A stretch of DNA of 64,000 nt from Bradyrhizobium sp. 164 (GCF_023073715.1 NZ_JADPKA010000029.1:434001-498000); one strand, 5' to 3'; positions 32,924 through 42,353 are shown, counted from the stretch's first letter. A program made the numbers and translations. The notes: generated by a model not told the origin, from the sequence alone.

Positions 32924-34165
32924 ATGCACGACAACGACAACCTCACCATCGAACGTCCGACCTTCGTCACGCATCTCGAATGCGCGATGGAAGGCGATCA
33001 TTACGCCCCCGACCAGGTCCACAATCTCTCCAAGGCCGGCAAGCCGCTGCTGGTCCGCTACGACCTCACTGGGGTGAAGAAGGCGCTGACCAAGGACGCC
33101 CTGGCCCAGCGTCCCGCCGACATGTGGCGCTACCGCGAGCTGCTGCCGGTGCGCAAATGCAAGGACATCGTCTCACTCGGCGAGGTCACGACGCCGCTGA
33201 TCCGGCTGCCGAAGCTCGGCGCCAAACTCGGCGGTGGCGAGATCATCGTGAAGGACGAAGGGCGCCTGCCGACCGGCTCGTTCAAGGCGCGCGGCCTCGT
33301 GATGGCGGTGTCGATGGGCAAGGCGCTGGGCATCAAGCACATGGCGATGCCGACCAATGGTAACGCCGGCGCCGCGCTGGCGGCCTATGCGACCTCCTGC
33401 GGCATCAAGACAACGATCTTCTGCCCGGCCGATACGCCCGAGGTGAATGTCAGCGAGATCGAGCTCCAGGGCGCGACCGTCTATCGCGTCAACGGCTATA
33501 TCGACGATTGCGGCAAGATCGTCGGCGAGGGGAAAGCAAAAGTCGGCTGGTTCGACACGTCGACGCTGAAGGAGCCGTACCGCATCGAGGGCAAGAAGAC
33601 GATGGGCCTCGAGCTTGCCGAGCAGCTCGGCTGGGACGTGCCCGACGTGATCTTCTATCCGACCGGCGGTGGCACCGGCCTGATCGGCATGTGGAAGGCG
33701 TTCGACGAGCTCGAGAAGATCGGCTTCATCGGGTCCAAGCGTCCGCGCATGGTCGCGGTGCAGGCCTCGGGCTGCGCGCCGATGGTGCGGGCCTATGACG
33801 CCGGCGCCGAGCATGCGACGCGCTGGGAGGATGCCCACACCATCGCCTCGGGCATTCGCGTGCCGCAGGCGATCGGCGATTTCCTGATCCTGCGCGCGGT
33901 GCGGCAGAGCAAGGGTTTTGCCATCGCGGTCGACGACGACAAGATCTCGTCGGCGCTGAGCGAGGTTGCGCGCGAGGAGGGACTGCTGTTGTGTCCCGAG
34001 GGCGCCGCCACCTACGCTGCCTACAAGCAGAGCCTTGCCGATGGCCGTGTCAGCAAGACCGACCGCGTCATGCTGTTCAACTGCGCGACCGGACTGAAAT
34101 ATCCATTGCCGCCGGTCACCCGGACGCTCGATCGCCACAAGCCGATCGATTACACGCAGTTCTAG
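32924..34165 (+). CDS. Threonine synthase-like PLP enzyme
   Basis: A 413-residue fold type II PLP enzyme. The PLP lysine lies in PTGSFKARG; the phosphate-binding loop is TNGNAGAALAAYA; the Gly-rich segment PTGGGTGLIGMW completes the pocket. The long N-terminal segment with SLGEVTTPLIRLP fits threonine synthase (homoserine phosphate to threonine) better than threonine dehydratase, but related ligases/lyases exist. It follows lpd by 55 nt and could be cotranscribed, although a typical alphaproteobacterial pdh operon has lipA here. Confidence 0.82.
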   Translation: MHDNDNLTIERPTFVTHLECAMEGDHYAPDQVHNLSKAGKPLLVRYDLTGVKKALTKDALAQRPADMWRYRELLPVRKCKDIVSLGEVTTPLIRLPKLGAKLGGGEIIVKDEGRLPTGSFKARGLVMAVSMGKALGIKHMAMPTNGNAGAALAAYATSCGIKTTIFCPADTPEVNVSEIELQGATVYRVNGYIDDCGKIVGEGKAKVGWFDTSTLKEPYRIEGKKTMGLELAEQLGWDVPDVIFYPTGGGTGLIGMWKAFDELEKIGFIGSKRPRMVAVQASGCAPMVRAYDAGAEHATRWEDAHTIASGIRVPQAIGDFLILRAVRQSKGFAIAVDDDKISSALSEVAREEGLLLCPEGAATYAAYKQSLADGRVSKTDRVMLFNCATGLKYPLPPVTRTLDRHKPIDYTQF

Positions 34166-34188
34166 CGCGGCAATACGCCACGAACGAT

Positions 34189-34214
34189 CCCTCTTCCCGT
34201 ACGCGGGCAGAGGG
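34189..34214 (+). terminator. Hairpin after threonine-synthase-like gene
   Basis: CCCTCT-x-CCCG (34189-34199) pairs with CGGG-x-AGAGGG (34204-34214) around a 4-nt loop TACG, ten pairs with one mismatch. It sits between two genes and has no T-run; termination is plausible. Confidence 0.45.
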
Positions 34215-34248
34215 TCACAATAACAAAGACATCGCTGGGGAGAGGACT

Positions 34249-35217
34249 ATGAAGGCCGCTTGGGCTGCGCTGATTGCCATTCTCGCTGTTGCAGGCGCCG
34301 CGCGCGCTGACGACTATCCCACGCGTCCCATCACCATCATCGTGCCATTCGCGGCCGGCGGGCCGTCGGATGCAATGGCGCGGGTGCTTGCGGAGCGCAT
34401 GCGCGTATCGCTTGGCCAGCCCGTGGTGATCGAGAACGTCACCGGTGCGGGCGGCTCGATCGGCGTCGGTCGCGCCGTGCAATCACCGCCGGACGGCTAC
34501 ACCATCTCGTTCGGCCATCTCGGTACCCACGTCGCAAACGGTGCCGTCTACAAGCTCAAATACGACCTTGTCGCCGACCTCGAGCCGGTGGTGCTGTTGC
34601 CGAGCAATCCGATGATCGTGGTCAGCAAGAACGCGGTGCCGGTGACCTCGCTGAAGGAGCTCATTGAATGGCTGAAGTCGCGGCCATCGCCGCCCACGGC
34701 AGGCACGGCCGGCGCAGGCTCCGGCAGCCACATCGCCGGCGTCTATTTCGAGAGCGTCTCCGGCATCAAGCTGCAATACGTGCCGTATCGCGGCACAGCG
34801 CCCGCCCTCAACGATCTCATCGCCGGCCAGATCGATCTCATCGTCGACCAGACCTCCAATTCCATCAACCAGGTCCGCGCCGGCACCATCCGCGCCTACG
34901 CCATCACCGACGACAAGCGCCTGCCGTCGGCGCCGGAGATTCCGACCGCGGAGGAGGCGGGCCTGAAGGGTTTCAAGATGACGCTGTGGTCAGGCATGTG
35001 GGTGCCGAAGGGCACGCCGAAGGAGGTCGTGACCAAGCTCAACGCGGCGGCCGTGGAAGCGCTGAACGATCCTGGAGTGAAGAAGCAGCTCGAAAGCCAG
35101 GGCCTGGAGATGACGCCCAAGGATCAGCTCACGCCAGAAGCGCTCGGCAACCGCCAGAAGGCGGAGATCGCTAAATGGTGGCCGATCATCAAGGCGGCGA
35201 ATATCAAGGTGGATTGA
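34249..35217 (+). CDS. Bug/TctC-family periplasmic solute-binding protein
   Basis: A 322-residue tripartite tricarboxylate transporter binding protein. Signal peptide about 1-20 (AALIAILAVAGAARAD), then the family signature YPTRPITIIVPFAAGGPSD and the ligand loop TGAGGSIG. Members bind carboxylates or aromatic acids. No TctA/TctB membrane genes are adjacent, which is common for the expanded Bug family in Bradyrhizobium. The frame is open upstream, but the ATG with the signal peptide and ggggagagg Shine-Dalgarno is clear. Confidence 0.92.
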   Translation: MKAAWAALIAILAVAGAARADDYPTRPITIIVPFAAGGPSDAMARVLAERMRVSLGQPVVIENVTGAGGSIGVGRAVQSPPDGYTISFGHLGTHVANGAVYKLKYDLVADLEPVVLLPSNPMIVVSKNAVPVTSLKELIEWLKSRPSPPTAGTAGAGSGSHIAGVYFESVSGIKLQYVPYRGTAPALNDLIAGQIDLIVDQTSNSINQVRAGTIRAYAITDDKRLPSAPEIPTAEEAGLKGFKMTLWSGMWVPKGTPKEVVTKLNAAAVEALNDPGVKKQLESQGLEMTPKDQLTPEALGNRQKAEIAKWWPIIKAANIKVD

Positions 35218-35269
35218 GGTGGGCTGCGCTGGTGTCAGCGTCGCATTCGCTGATCGCCGGACAATCACT

Positions 35270-35650
35270 TCATGGTTTCGTCACCTGCTGCAGCGCCACC
35301 TCCAGGCATTTCATCAGATCCGAGGCGGCAAACGGTTTACCGAGGAAACAACTTGCCCCGGCTTTAAGCGCACGCACACGCACGCTCTCCTCCGGGAAAG
35401 CGGTGATGAAGATGAACGGCGTTGACGACCCCTGCGCGCGCATCTGCGTCAGCAGATCGATTCCAGTGACCGACGGCATCTGCACGTCCGCGATCACGCA
35501 GGAGGTGTCGGTCGAATCGGTCGACCTCAAAAACTCCTCGGCGGAGGCGAATGTGTGGACGATGTATCCGCGGGATTCCAAGAGATTGTTGATCGCGGCC
35601 CGCACGTAGGGATCATCGTCAAGCACAGAAATGACCGAAGCCACTGACAA
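35270..35650 (-). CDS. Stand-alone receiver-domain protein (FixJ-type)
   Basis: A 126-residue response regulator consisting only of a receiver: acidic pair in VLDDDPY (near 9-15), phosphoacceptor Asp in IADVQMPSVTG (near 55), and the conserved Lys in FLGKPF. No output domain follows. It is probably a phosphate sink or an adaptor for the adjacent PAS kinase. It lies 95 nt downstream of the FixJ-like gene on the same strand; a sequence motif shared with the kinase promoter region sits in that spacer. Confidence 0.9.
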   Translation of the reverse strand: MSVASVISVLDDDPYVRAAINNLLESRGYIVHTFASAEEFLRSTDSTDTSCVIADVQMPSVTGIDLLTQMRAQGSSTPFIFITAFPEESVRVRALKAGASCFLGKPFAASDLMKCLEVALQQVTKP

Positions 35651-35745
35651 GACGTCCGCTCCTCGCCCGGAATTACGCTTGCCGTCGCTACGGCCTCACA
35701 TAAACCCGCAAGGTGGACCCGCCGGTCATCGTTGGAAACTCATAC

Positions 35746-36414
35746 TTAGGTTTGTACGTCGGGCTTGCTGGGTCGAATCCCGAGCGCCTCGCTCATCCTC
35801 ACCAGGTCGGCCAGCGACTTCGCCCCCATTTTCCGCATGATTTGGCCGCGATAGATCTTGACGGTGATTTCCGCCAAACCGAGCTGGGCGGCCACTTGCT
35901 TGTTCATCAGGCCCGACGTCACCAGTGACAAGACGTCCCGCTCCCGCGAGGTGAGTGACTCGAAGCGCGATCTGACGTCCGAGACGGTCTTGTAAAGATC
36001 GCGGCGCTTGCGGTCTCGCTCGATCGCGGCCTGGACCGCGTCGAGAATTTCCTGGTCGCGAACCGGCTTGGTCAGGAAGTCGATCGCGCCGCTCTTCATG
36101 GCCCGAACAGTCATGGGAATATCGCCATGACCGGTGATGAAGATGATCGGCGTATGGATATTTGCCTTGGCAAGATCGGTTTGCAGCTCAAGGCCGCTCG
36201 TTCCGGGCAGGCGGATGTCGAGCACCAGGCAACTGGGGACTTCCGGCGGCTTGGTCTGGAGGAGTTGCGGCGCCGAGCCGAATGCTTCGACCTTGAGGCC
36301 GACCGACTCGAACAGATTGGTAAGCGCACGACGCATGGACGCGTCGTCGTCGACGATGAAGACGATTGGCTGATCGCCGTCCTCCTTGGGCGAAGGCCCC
36401 GCGCGCTCGTTCAC
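35746..36414 (-). CDS. FixJ/NodW-type response regulator (receiver plus LuxR HTH)
   Basis: A 222-residue transcription regulator: receiver with [13 protein letters not shown], phosphoacceptor in [11 protein letters not shown] and Lys in FLTKPV, then a GerE/LuxR helix-turn-helix (about 150-210: [18 protein letters not shown]...[17 protein letters not shown]). The start overlaps the PAS kinase stop by 4 nt (ATGA), so the two are a translationally coupled pair, resembling FixLJ or NodVW. The controlled genes are not visible, although a dyad lies upstream of the kinase gene. Confidence 0.92.
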   Translation of the reverse strand: MNERAGPSPKEDGDQPIVFIVDDDASMRRALTNLFESVGLKVEAFGSAPQLLQTKPPEVPSCLVLDIRLPGTSGLELQTDLAKANIHTPIIFITGHGDIPMTVRAMKSGAIDFLTKPVRDQEILDAVQAAIERDRKRRDLYKTVSDVRSRFESLTSRERDVLSLVTSGLMNKQVAAQLGLAEITVKIYRGQIMRKMGAKSLADLVRMSEALGIRPSKPDVQT

Positions 36415-38396
36415 GGTGCTTCCTCTCGATGGAGTGGCAGGGTGATCTGAAAAGTCGCTCCGCGCTCCTGGTTCGGTATGGCGGAAAGTCGTCCGCCGTG
36501 TGCCTCGATAATCGAGCGGCAGATCGACAGGCCCATGCCCATGCCGCTGGACTTCGTGGTAAAGAACGGCATGAACAGGCGGTCCATTGCCTGTTCGCAG
36601 ATGCCGACGCCGCAGTCGGAGACGCTCACCAGCACCGCGCCATCGTCGTCGGCCGCTGAACGGATCGCCAGCTCGCGCGGGCGGTCATCGATGCCTTCCA
36701 TGGCCTCGATGCCGTTCTTGATCAGGTTGATGAGGACCTGCTGCAATTGAATTCGATCGCCAAAGATCCTGGGCAGTGCCGACGACAGTTCCATTCGAAC
36801 CGACACGGCATGGCTCGCCATCTCGCGCTGAACGAGCGCGACAGCCTCGCGCACGACCACGCTGACTTCGAGCGGAGCCATCTCGATATCGGAACGCTTG
36901 GCGAGCGCCCGAACGTGACGGATGACGTCGCTGGCACGCTTGCCGTCCTCGATGATCCACTCCACGGAGCGGCGCGCCGCCTTGAGATCGGGCGGACTGC
37001 GCTGCAGCCAGGCTAGGCAGGCGTCGGCGTTTGCGATCACGGCGGCGAGGGGCTGGTTGATTTCGTGAGCAATTGAAGCGGTCAGCTCGCCCAGCATCGT
37101 GACGCGAGTCACATGAGCGAGCTCGGCTTGCGCCTTGCGCAGCGCCTCTTCGGCGTGATCGGCCCGGATGGCCGCGGTCACGTCGGTGCAGACGCCCCGA
37201 TAACCCAGAAAGGTGCCGTTGGCGTCGAAGAACGGCTTGCCGCTCGTCCGCACATAGATCGGCTGTCCGTTGCGGTCCTTGCTGCGGTAAACCAGATCGC
37301 GGAACGGGACGTGGGCATCGAGCGCCGCCCGATGTTGTCGCCATTTTTCGGGCTCGAGATCGGCGTCGGGAGCAATGTCCCAACGCGTGAGCCCGATCAG
37401 GCCCGCGGGGGCGGTGACGGTATCAGAATGTTCCGAGATGTGAGTGACGCGATGGTCTGGTCCCGTCTCCCAGAACCAGTCGGAGGCGGTTTCGGCATAG
37501 TCGCGAAAGCGCTGCTCGCTGTCACGAAGTCTGCGCTCTGCCTCCTTGGTCGCCGTGATGTCAGTCACCGACCCCACGAACTCCACGTGACCGCTCGCAT
37601 CTCGCGTCGCGCGGGCGACCGCTCGGACGTACTTGATGGAACCGCCGGGCATCACCAGCCGGTATTCGTGATCGTAATCTTTTCCCTCGCGCGCCGCCCG
37701 GCCCGTGATCCGCTGCACTGCGAGCCGGTCCTCCGGATGGATGCGCTGGAGCATGAAGGGAATCTCTGGCTTGGTCCCCTCGTCGCATTGGAAGATGCGA
37801 TAGGTCTCCTTGGACCATGTGATCTCGCCGGTTGCAGCCCTCCAGCCGAAACTGCCGGTGTGGCTCAATTCCTGTGCCTGGGCGAGGTAAGCTTCGCTCT
37901 GTCGCAGCGCATTCTCCGCTTCCTTGCGCTCGGTGATGTTCTCGCAGGCGACCAGCACGATCGGCCCGCCATTGCCCCGCAGCATGGTCTTGGCATTCTC
38001 GCGCACCCATAGCACCGAGCCGTCCTTGCGAACCTTCCGGATTTCCCAGGTGTGTGACTGATCAACGGTCTCAAGGCACAGCGCAACACACGCGCGTACG
38101 AAGTCGCGATCTTCCTCGAAGAACACATCCAGCACTGATCGGCCGATCAACTCCGCGGCCGTATAGCCCAGTTGCGCCGCGCCGAACGTGTTCACGTTGA
38201 TCACGGTTCCGCTCGGATCGACCATGAAATACATGACCGGGTTGTGCTCGAAGACTTGCTGCCACTGCTTGACCGCCTCCAGCAGACCGGCGTCGCTGGG
38301 CTCGCTGCGCGGCTTGGGGGTGACAACTTGCCTGAGGCAGCCGGCGAGGTATTGCGCGGCTGACTTCCCGAACGTTGCTGCCCGGCCCGGCTTCAT
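36411..38396 (-). CDS. Cytoplasmic multi-PAS sensor histidine kinase (FixL-like)
   Basis: About 661 residues. Three PAS/PAC domains in series (about 45-165, 175-290, 300-425) precede an HisKA domain with [12 protein letters not shown] phosphoacceptor and HATPase motifs [16 protein letters not shown] and [12 protein letters not shown]. No transmembrane segment was seen, so it is a soluble sensor. The first PAS lacks an obvious FixL-type haem His that I could place with confidence, so oxygen sensing is not claimed. The ATG at 38396 is chosen; the frame is open to a TTG at 38459. Confidence 0.9.
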   Translation of the reverse strand: MKPGRAATFGKSAAQYLAGCLRQVVTPKPRSEPSDAGLLEAVKQWQQVFEHNPVMYFMVDPSGTVINVNTFGAAQLGYTAAELIGRSVLDVFFEEDRDFVRACVALCLETVDQSHTWEIRKVRKDGSVLWVRENAKTMLRGNGGPIVLVACENITERKEAENALRQSEAYLAQAQELSHTGSFGWRAATGEITWSKETYRIFQCDEGTKPEIPFMLQRIHPEDRLAVQRITGRAAREGKDYDHEYRLVMPGGSIKYVRAVARATRDASGHVEFVGSVTDITATKEAERRLRDSEQRFRDYAETASDWFWETGPDHRVTHISEHSDTVTAPAGLIGLTRWDIAPDADLEPEKWRQHRAALDAHVPFRDLVYRSKDRNGQPIYVRTSGKPFFDANGTFLGYRGVCTDVTAAIRADHAEEALRKAQAELAHVTRVTMLGELTASIAHEINQPLAAVIANADACLAWLQRSPPDLKAARRSVEWIIEDGKRASDVIRHVRALAKRSDIEMAPLEVSVVVREAVALVQREMASHAVSVRMELSSALPRIFGDRIQLQQVLINLIKNGIEAMEGIDDRPRELAIRSAADDDGAVLVSVSDCGVGICEQAMDRLFMPFFTTKSSGMGMGLSICRSIIEAHGGRLSAIPNQERGATFQITLPLHREEAP

Positions 38397-38903
38397 CGCA
38401 GACGCTCCCGGCGCTCTCTGCGTGAACACAAGTAGAGCACGTTGCCGCCGGAGGAGCAATTCCGGCCAAAGTCGGATGCCGGTGACGACGTTGGGCTTGG
38501 AATTGGCTGCTCGCCGTCCTGGTCACCTCAGCGCCCGATTTTTCGCGGTAGCCGTGCAACCCGCGCATCGTGCGTGGTCTCGTTGAACGCGAGCCCGCGC
38601 GAGAGCCCCCGGGCGAGTACGGGACAAACCTAGGTATAGCTCGTCTATTCCTAGTCATGGCGGCCATTTACCTCCGTACAATTGAGCGCCTCATGCCTGG
38701 CGGACTAGCCTCATGACCATCGGGAGTGTCGACCAGCCAATCGCATCGGTCGGGCGAGATCGGGTCTCAAGCCTACGGCCGAGGCCTCTCACTAACAGGC
38801 ACGACCAAGGACGAGGCCGCTGCATTTCTCGACACCCAGCCGCGTTGGAGCAATTCACGACCCGCGTGAGGTCGACGGGAACCAAGCAACAAGGGAGAGA
38901 ACA
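38397..38903. other. Divergent promoter region with dyads
   Basis: About 507 bp between the PAS kinase and the Cys-rich gene cluster with no convincing coding sequence. It contains the 25-bp dyad at 38630-38654 listed separately. It presumably carries the promoters of both divergent units. Confidence 0.5.
38630..38654. promoter_or_regulatory. 25-bp interrupted palindrome, candidate operator
   Basis: CTAGGTATAG (38630-38639) and CTATTCCTAG (38645-38654) are inverted repeats with 9 of 10 positions matching around a 5-nt spacer. This half-site size and spacing suit a dimeric HTH protein. It lies between the PAS kinase and the small Cys-rich genes, so the FixJ-like regulator encoded next door is the obvious candidate binder; this is inference. 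Confidence 0.55.
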
Positions 38904-39113
38904 ATGTGCAATACGTCGCAACTTCCTGAGCCTCGCCTATCCGAGTCCGAACGTTGCTCTTCAATCAAAGGCTGTGCGGTGTGTGGCGGCAAGTTTGGCC
39001 TGATCCGCTACTATTCCTGGCGCACAGCGCTCTGCTCCAAGAAGTGCGTTGATCGCTTCCGCACACGCCGCGAACGCGACCGCCGGTGGCTGTTCCGGGC
39101 TCAGGTCGCGTGA
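38904..39113 (+). CDS. Small Cys-rich zinc-finger-like protein
   Basis: A 69-residue protein with Cys pattern C-x2-C-x16-C-x3-C (CAVCGG ... ALCSKKC, about 24-48) and a very basic tail (RFRTRRERDRRW). The pattern resembles treble-clef/TRASH-like zinc sites, though no family match is claimed. It is preceded by a strong gggagag Shine-Dalgarno. It heads a run of four tiny genes on the plus strand. Function unknown. Confidence 0.65.
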   Translation: MCNTSQLPEPRLSESERCSSIKGCAVCGGKFGLIRYYSWRTALCSKKCVDRFRTRRERDRRWLFRAQVA

Positions 39114-39156
39114 GGGCTGAACTGGAGAGCTGACTTCTAATCGCGGAGCTCGTGCG

Positions 39157-39549
39157 TTGAACCGCTCATGCAAGCTCTTGTGCTCGATGGTTCTCCTTGG
39201 CTCCGCTGCGACGGTCCAGGCGCAGGAGACAAGAGACGGTGCCGTTCATCGCCAGCATCCACCCCAGGACCAGGCGCTGCACGAAAAATTCTATTCGACC
39301 TGGCACATGCCGGACAATCCGAGCCTCAGTTGCTGCAGCAGCGCTGACTGCTATCCGACTGATATCAAGTACATTGACGGCCGGCTCTATGCACGGCGCA
39401 GGGAGGACGGCAGATTCATTCTGATCCCACCGCAAAAAGTGGAGCGAAACAGGGATAATCCGGACGGCCGAAACCATCTTTGCGCTCCACCGCCCGCACT
39501 TTCTCCGTTGGACAGCGTTTACTGCTTCGCTTTGGGAGGTGCCACGTGA
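39157..39549 (+). CDS. Small exported Cys-containing protein
   Basis: A 130-residue protein with a signal peptide (about 5-22, LCSMVLLGSAATVQA) and a mature part holding a CCSSADC cluster and further Cys near the C terminus. The start is TTG with a ggag Shine-Dalgarno 8 nt upstream; an ATG ten codons later would cut the signal. Unrecognised. The stop overlaps the GTG start of the next gene (GTGA), so it is coupled with the following small genes. Confidence 0.65.
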   Translation: MNRSCKLLCSMVLLGSAATVQAQETRDGAVHRQHPPQDQALHEKFYSTWHMPDNPSLSCCSSADCYPTDIKYIDGRLYARRREDGRFILIPPQKVERNRDNPDGRNHLCAPPPALSPLDSVYCFALGGAT

Positions 39550-39734
39550 GATTCGCGTTCGTATTGGTGAACGGCCGGACTCCGTTCCGGAAGACCTGGT
39601 GCATGCAGTGCTGCGAGCCGATCAGCAGCAGCTATCTCCGCGAGATTCGGACAGGTCTGCCTTACTGCGACTATCAGTGCTACGCGCTGTTCTGCGAAGC
39701 GCTCGCCAAAGATGGCGTGAGGGCGGCTTCATGA
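39546..39734 (+). CDS. Tiny Cys-rich protein, zinc-finger-like
   Basis: A 62-residue protein read from GTG that overlaps the preceding stop. It carries CMQCC then, 18 residues after the second Cys, YCDYQC: C-x2-C-x18-C-x3-C. The following gene encodes the same spacing and the near-identical end YCDYDCY, so the two look like tandem paralogues. Overlap with the next start (ATGA) indicates coupling. No known family assigned. Confidence 0.6.
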   Translation: MRFAFVLVNGRTPFRKTWCMQCCEPISSSYLREIRTGLPYCDYQCYALFCEALAKDGVRAAS

Positions 39735-40087
39735 AATTCGTGGTGGTCAATCACGACCCCCCGTTGCCCGCCGTCACGTGCAGCACATGCTCGCGGTCAA
39801 TCCGCTCCGGCTATGTCCGGCATGTGCGGACGCAGCGCCGTTACTGTGACTACGATTGCTACCGCCGCGGCGAACTCGTCACGTTTATGCGATGGTCGAT
39901 GCCCGGGTGGACAGAACGGGCCGCCGAGAACGTCGAGTTCGCTGGAAACATGATCGAGACGTTGGCGGTCCTGACGGCCGTCTCGTGCTGGAGCTGCACG
40001 ATACACGCCTGGACCTTCGCAAGAGCGTTGACCGGCGCATATTTGGACGGTCGCGATCTGATCACGATGGAAGGAGGTGACACCTAG
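39731..40087 (+). CDS. Small Cys-rich zinc-finger-like protein, paralogue of preceding
   Basis: A 118-residue protein. The N-terminal half contains TCSTC and, 18 residues on, YCDYDCY, which is the same C-x2-C-x18-C-x3-C layout as the gene just upstream. The second half (from about 60) has a helical, partly hydrophobic segment (TLAVLTAVSCWSCTIHAWTF). The start overlaps the preceding stop as ATGA. Function unknown. Confidence 0.6.
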   Translation: MKFVVVNHDPPLPAVTCSTCSRSIRSGYVRHVRTQRRYCDYDCYRRGELVTFMRWSMPGWTERAAENVEFAGNMIETLAVLTAVSCWSCTIHAWTFARALTGAYLDGRDLITMEGGDT

Positions 40088-40163
40088 CTGCGCGACTGCA
40101 CGCGCGTGGAAGCCGCAGCACCGTAACCTTGCAGGCGCCGCGTTCAGCCCCGGGCGGCGTTGA

Positions 40164-42353
40164 CTAGGGAGCAGGTGCTGCGGCCGCCACGGGTGCGGTT
40201 GCGCCAGCTTCGTGCGTGACGACGCGCTGGTCGCTCTTGCCGGCGATCATGCCGCTGTCTTCGAACCGTGCGCGGTAGACCAGCACGTTCTCGATCACGC
40301 GCTGGACGTAGTTGCGCGTCTCCGACAGCGGGATGCGCTCGACCCAGTCGACCGGATCGACCTTGGGGTCTCTGGGATCGCCACGCGCCTGCACCCATTC
40401 GCGCACGCGACCGCGGCCGGCATTGTAGCCGGCGAAGGTCATGATCTGGTTGCCGCGATATTCCGAGAACAGCGCGCTGAGCTCGGCCGCGCCCATCTGC
40501 GTGTTGTAGACGGGATCGGAGACCATCCTGTTCCAGTCATAGGTCAGGCCGAAGCGTTTGGCGGTGTCGCGGCCCGCTTCCGGCGTCACCTGCATCAGCC
40601 CGACCGCATTGGCCGGCGACTTGTCGCGCTGGTCGAACGAGCTTTCGGTGCGCGCCACCGAATAGATCACGCTGGTCTCGATCGCGGGCGCGACCTGTTT
40701 GTGCTCGGGAACGCCGATGGTGGGGAAGGCATAGTGGTCGAGCGCAAGCCCGCGTGCCAGCGCCGATTTGCCGATCTCCAGCATCACGCGCGCATCGCTG
40801 CGCCGGCCCGCGAGCTCGGCGAGGGCTTCGAGCGCCGCGAGCTCGGTGCTCTCCTTGGCAAAATCCTCGGCATAATAGAACACCACGCCGCGCTCGCCGA
40901 TATCGTAGAGCATGTTGGCGGCGCGCACGCGTTCGTCCGCCAATTGCGTGTCGGCAGTGGCCAACACCGGGGAGGGCGCACGTAGCTCGATACGGTCGAG
41001 GCCAAGCTTTGCGCGGGCGAGCTGGCCGTAATAGGCGGTCTGATAGCGCGCCGCCGCCTTGTAGCTCATGCGGGCGTCGACGGTGGCGCCCATCGCTTCG
41101 GCGGCGCGGCCGCGCCAGTAATGGGCGCGCGACAGCGCGATCGGATTGGCCGAGCCTTCGTCGATTGCGGCGAAGTGCACCATCGCCGTCTTGGGATCGT
41201 CGAGATAGCGCAGCGCGATCCAGCCGCACATGAAATGGTAGTCGACGCGGTAGACTTCCTTTTCCGGCACCGCGGCCGTGCGCACCACGTCGTAGGCGGT
41301 CTTGAACTTGCCCTGGTCGAGCAGCTTGCGTGCCAGCAGGCGGCGCTCGCGCCACCAGGCATCGGTGTCCTGCGCCGCCATCGTGTCGGGCAGGGCGGTG
41401 AGGATCACCTCGGCTGCGTCGTCGATGCGGTCGTTCTGAAGATGCCATTGGGCGCGGCACAGTACATAGCCGAGATCGCGCCGCGCCTCGGTCGAGACGT
41501 CCTCGAGATAGTCCTTGGCCTTGCTAGCCTTGCCGGTGACGGCGGCGCAGGCCTTTACGATCGCGAGCGCATCCTCGCCGAGACGTTTGGCTGCGCGTCG
41601 TGCGCCTGCGTAGTCCTTGGCGCCGAGACGCTTGTCCATGCGCGCGCGGTGATCGTCGGTGGATAGAAGGTCGTGGAACGCCGCGTAGGAGTCTTCTTCG
41701 CTCCGCTCGGACAATTCATCCGTGCGCCAGGCCTCGCGCACGAGACGCGCGGCCCTGTCGGTCTCGCCTTCAGTGAGCAGCACACGGGCCAGCGCGAACC
41801 TGCCCTTGGCGCTGGTCGGCCGGTCCATGGTGAATTTGTGCACGATGGCCGGCTCGCTCTTCTCCTGCCACAGCCGCGCCTCGGCGCGCCGGCACAGCAG
41901 AGCGCTGCTCGGCCAGTCCGGATTGGCGGCGAGGAAGGCGGCGTAGCGCTTGAAATTCGCCGTGCTCTCGGAATGGCGCAGCATGAACCAGTCCACAAGC
42001 TTCTGTCCGGCGGGGTCAGTGATGCGGTCGCGTGCGGCGCCCGCATCCTCGGTCTTGCCCTTGCGCGCGAGGTCGATCGCATCCCTCAGCGCGGCGAGAT
42101 CGCCGGTCAGCGGCGGCGGTGCCGGCTTATCCGAGGGTACCTCGACCGTCTTCTTCGACTTGCGCTTGGCTTCGGCGTGCTTGCCGTGCCGCGCCTTGGC
42201 GGCCGAGGCATGGCGGTGCTTGCCGGCCTTCGCCTCATTCGTCTTCTTCGGAGCAGATGATTTATGACTGCTCTTCGCCGCCAACGCCGTGGGAAGGAGG
42301 GCGATCGCGGCCACGGCAACGACACACGCGAGCGAGCGTAGGCACTGGTTCAT
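40164..42353 (-). CDS. slt: Soluble lytic murein transglycosylase
   Basis: A 729-residue periplasmic enzyme cleaving peptidoglycan glycan strands to 1,6-anhydro products. Signal peptide about 7-24, a Lys/His-rich low-complexity stretch (25-70), an alpha-superhelical U/L-type domain (about 90-540), and the C-terminal SLT catalytic domain with the active-site Glu in ARTESSFDQ and the AVGLMQVTPEAG motif. The ATG at 42353 is used; the frame continues 44 codons upstream without a signal-compatible start. Diverges from the adenylate cyclase gene across a perfect palindrome. Confidence 0.94.
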   Translation of the reverse strand: MNQCLRSLACVVAVAAIALLPTALAAKSSHKSSAPKKTNEAKAGKHRHASAAKARHGKHAEAKRKSKKTVEVPSDKPAPPPLTGDLAALRDAIDLARKGKTEDAGAARDRITDPAGQKLVDWFMLRHSESTANFKRYAAFLAANPDWPSSALLCRRAEARLWQEKSEPAIVHKFTMDRPTSAKGRFALARVLLTEGETDRAARLVREAWRTDELSERSEEDSYAAFHDLLSTDDHRARMDKRLGAKDYAGARRAAKRLGEDALAIVKACAAVTGKASKAKDYLEDVSTEARRDLGYVLCRAQWHLQNDRIDDAAEVILTALPDTMAAQDTDAWWRERRLLARKLLDQGKFKTAYDVVRTAAVPEKEVYRVDYHFMCGWIALRYLDDPKTAMVHFAAIDEGSANPIALSRAHYWRGRAAEAMGATVDARMSYKAAARYQTAYYGQLARAKLGLDRIELRAPSPVLATADTQLADERVRAANMLYDIGERGVVFYYAEDFAKESTELAALEALAELAGRRSDARVMLEIGKSALARGLALDHYAFPTIGVPEHKQVAPAIETSVIYSVARTESSFDQRDKSPANAVGLMQVTPEAGRDTAKRFGLTYDWNRMVSDPVYNTQMGAAELSALFSEYRGNQIMTFAGYNAGRGRVREWVQARGDPRDPKVDPVDWVERIPLSETRNYVQRVIENVLVYRARFEDSGMIAGKSDQRVVTHEAGATAPVAAAAPAP

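Noticed and set aside
38457..38459. TTG start for the PAS kinase
   Set aside because: It adds 21 residues with no PAS features; the ATG at 38396 was preferred, though the longer form is possible.
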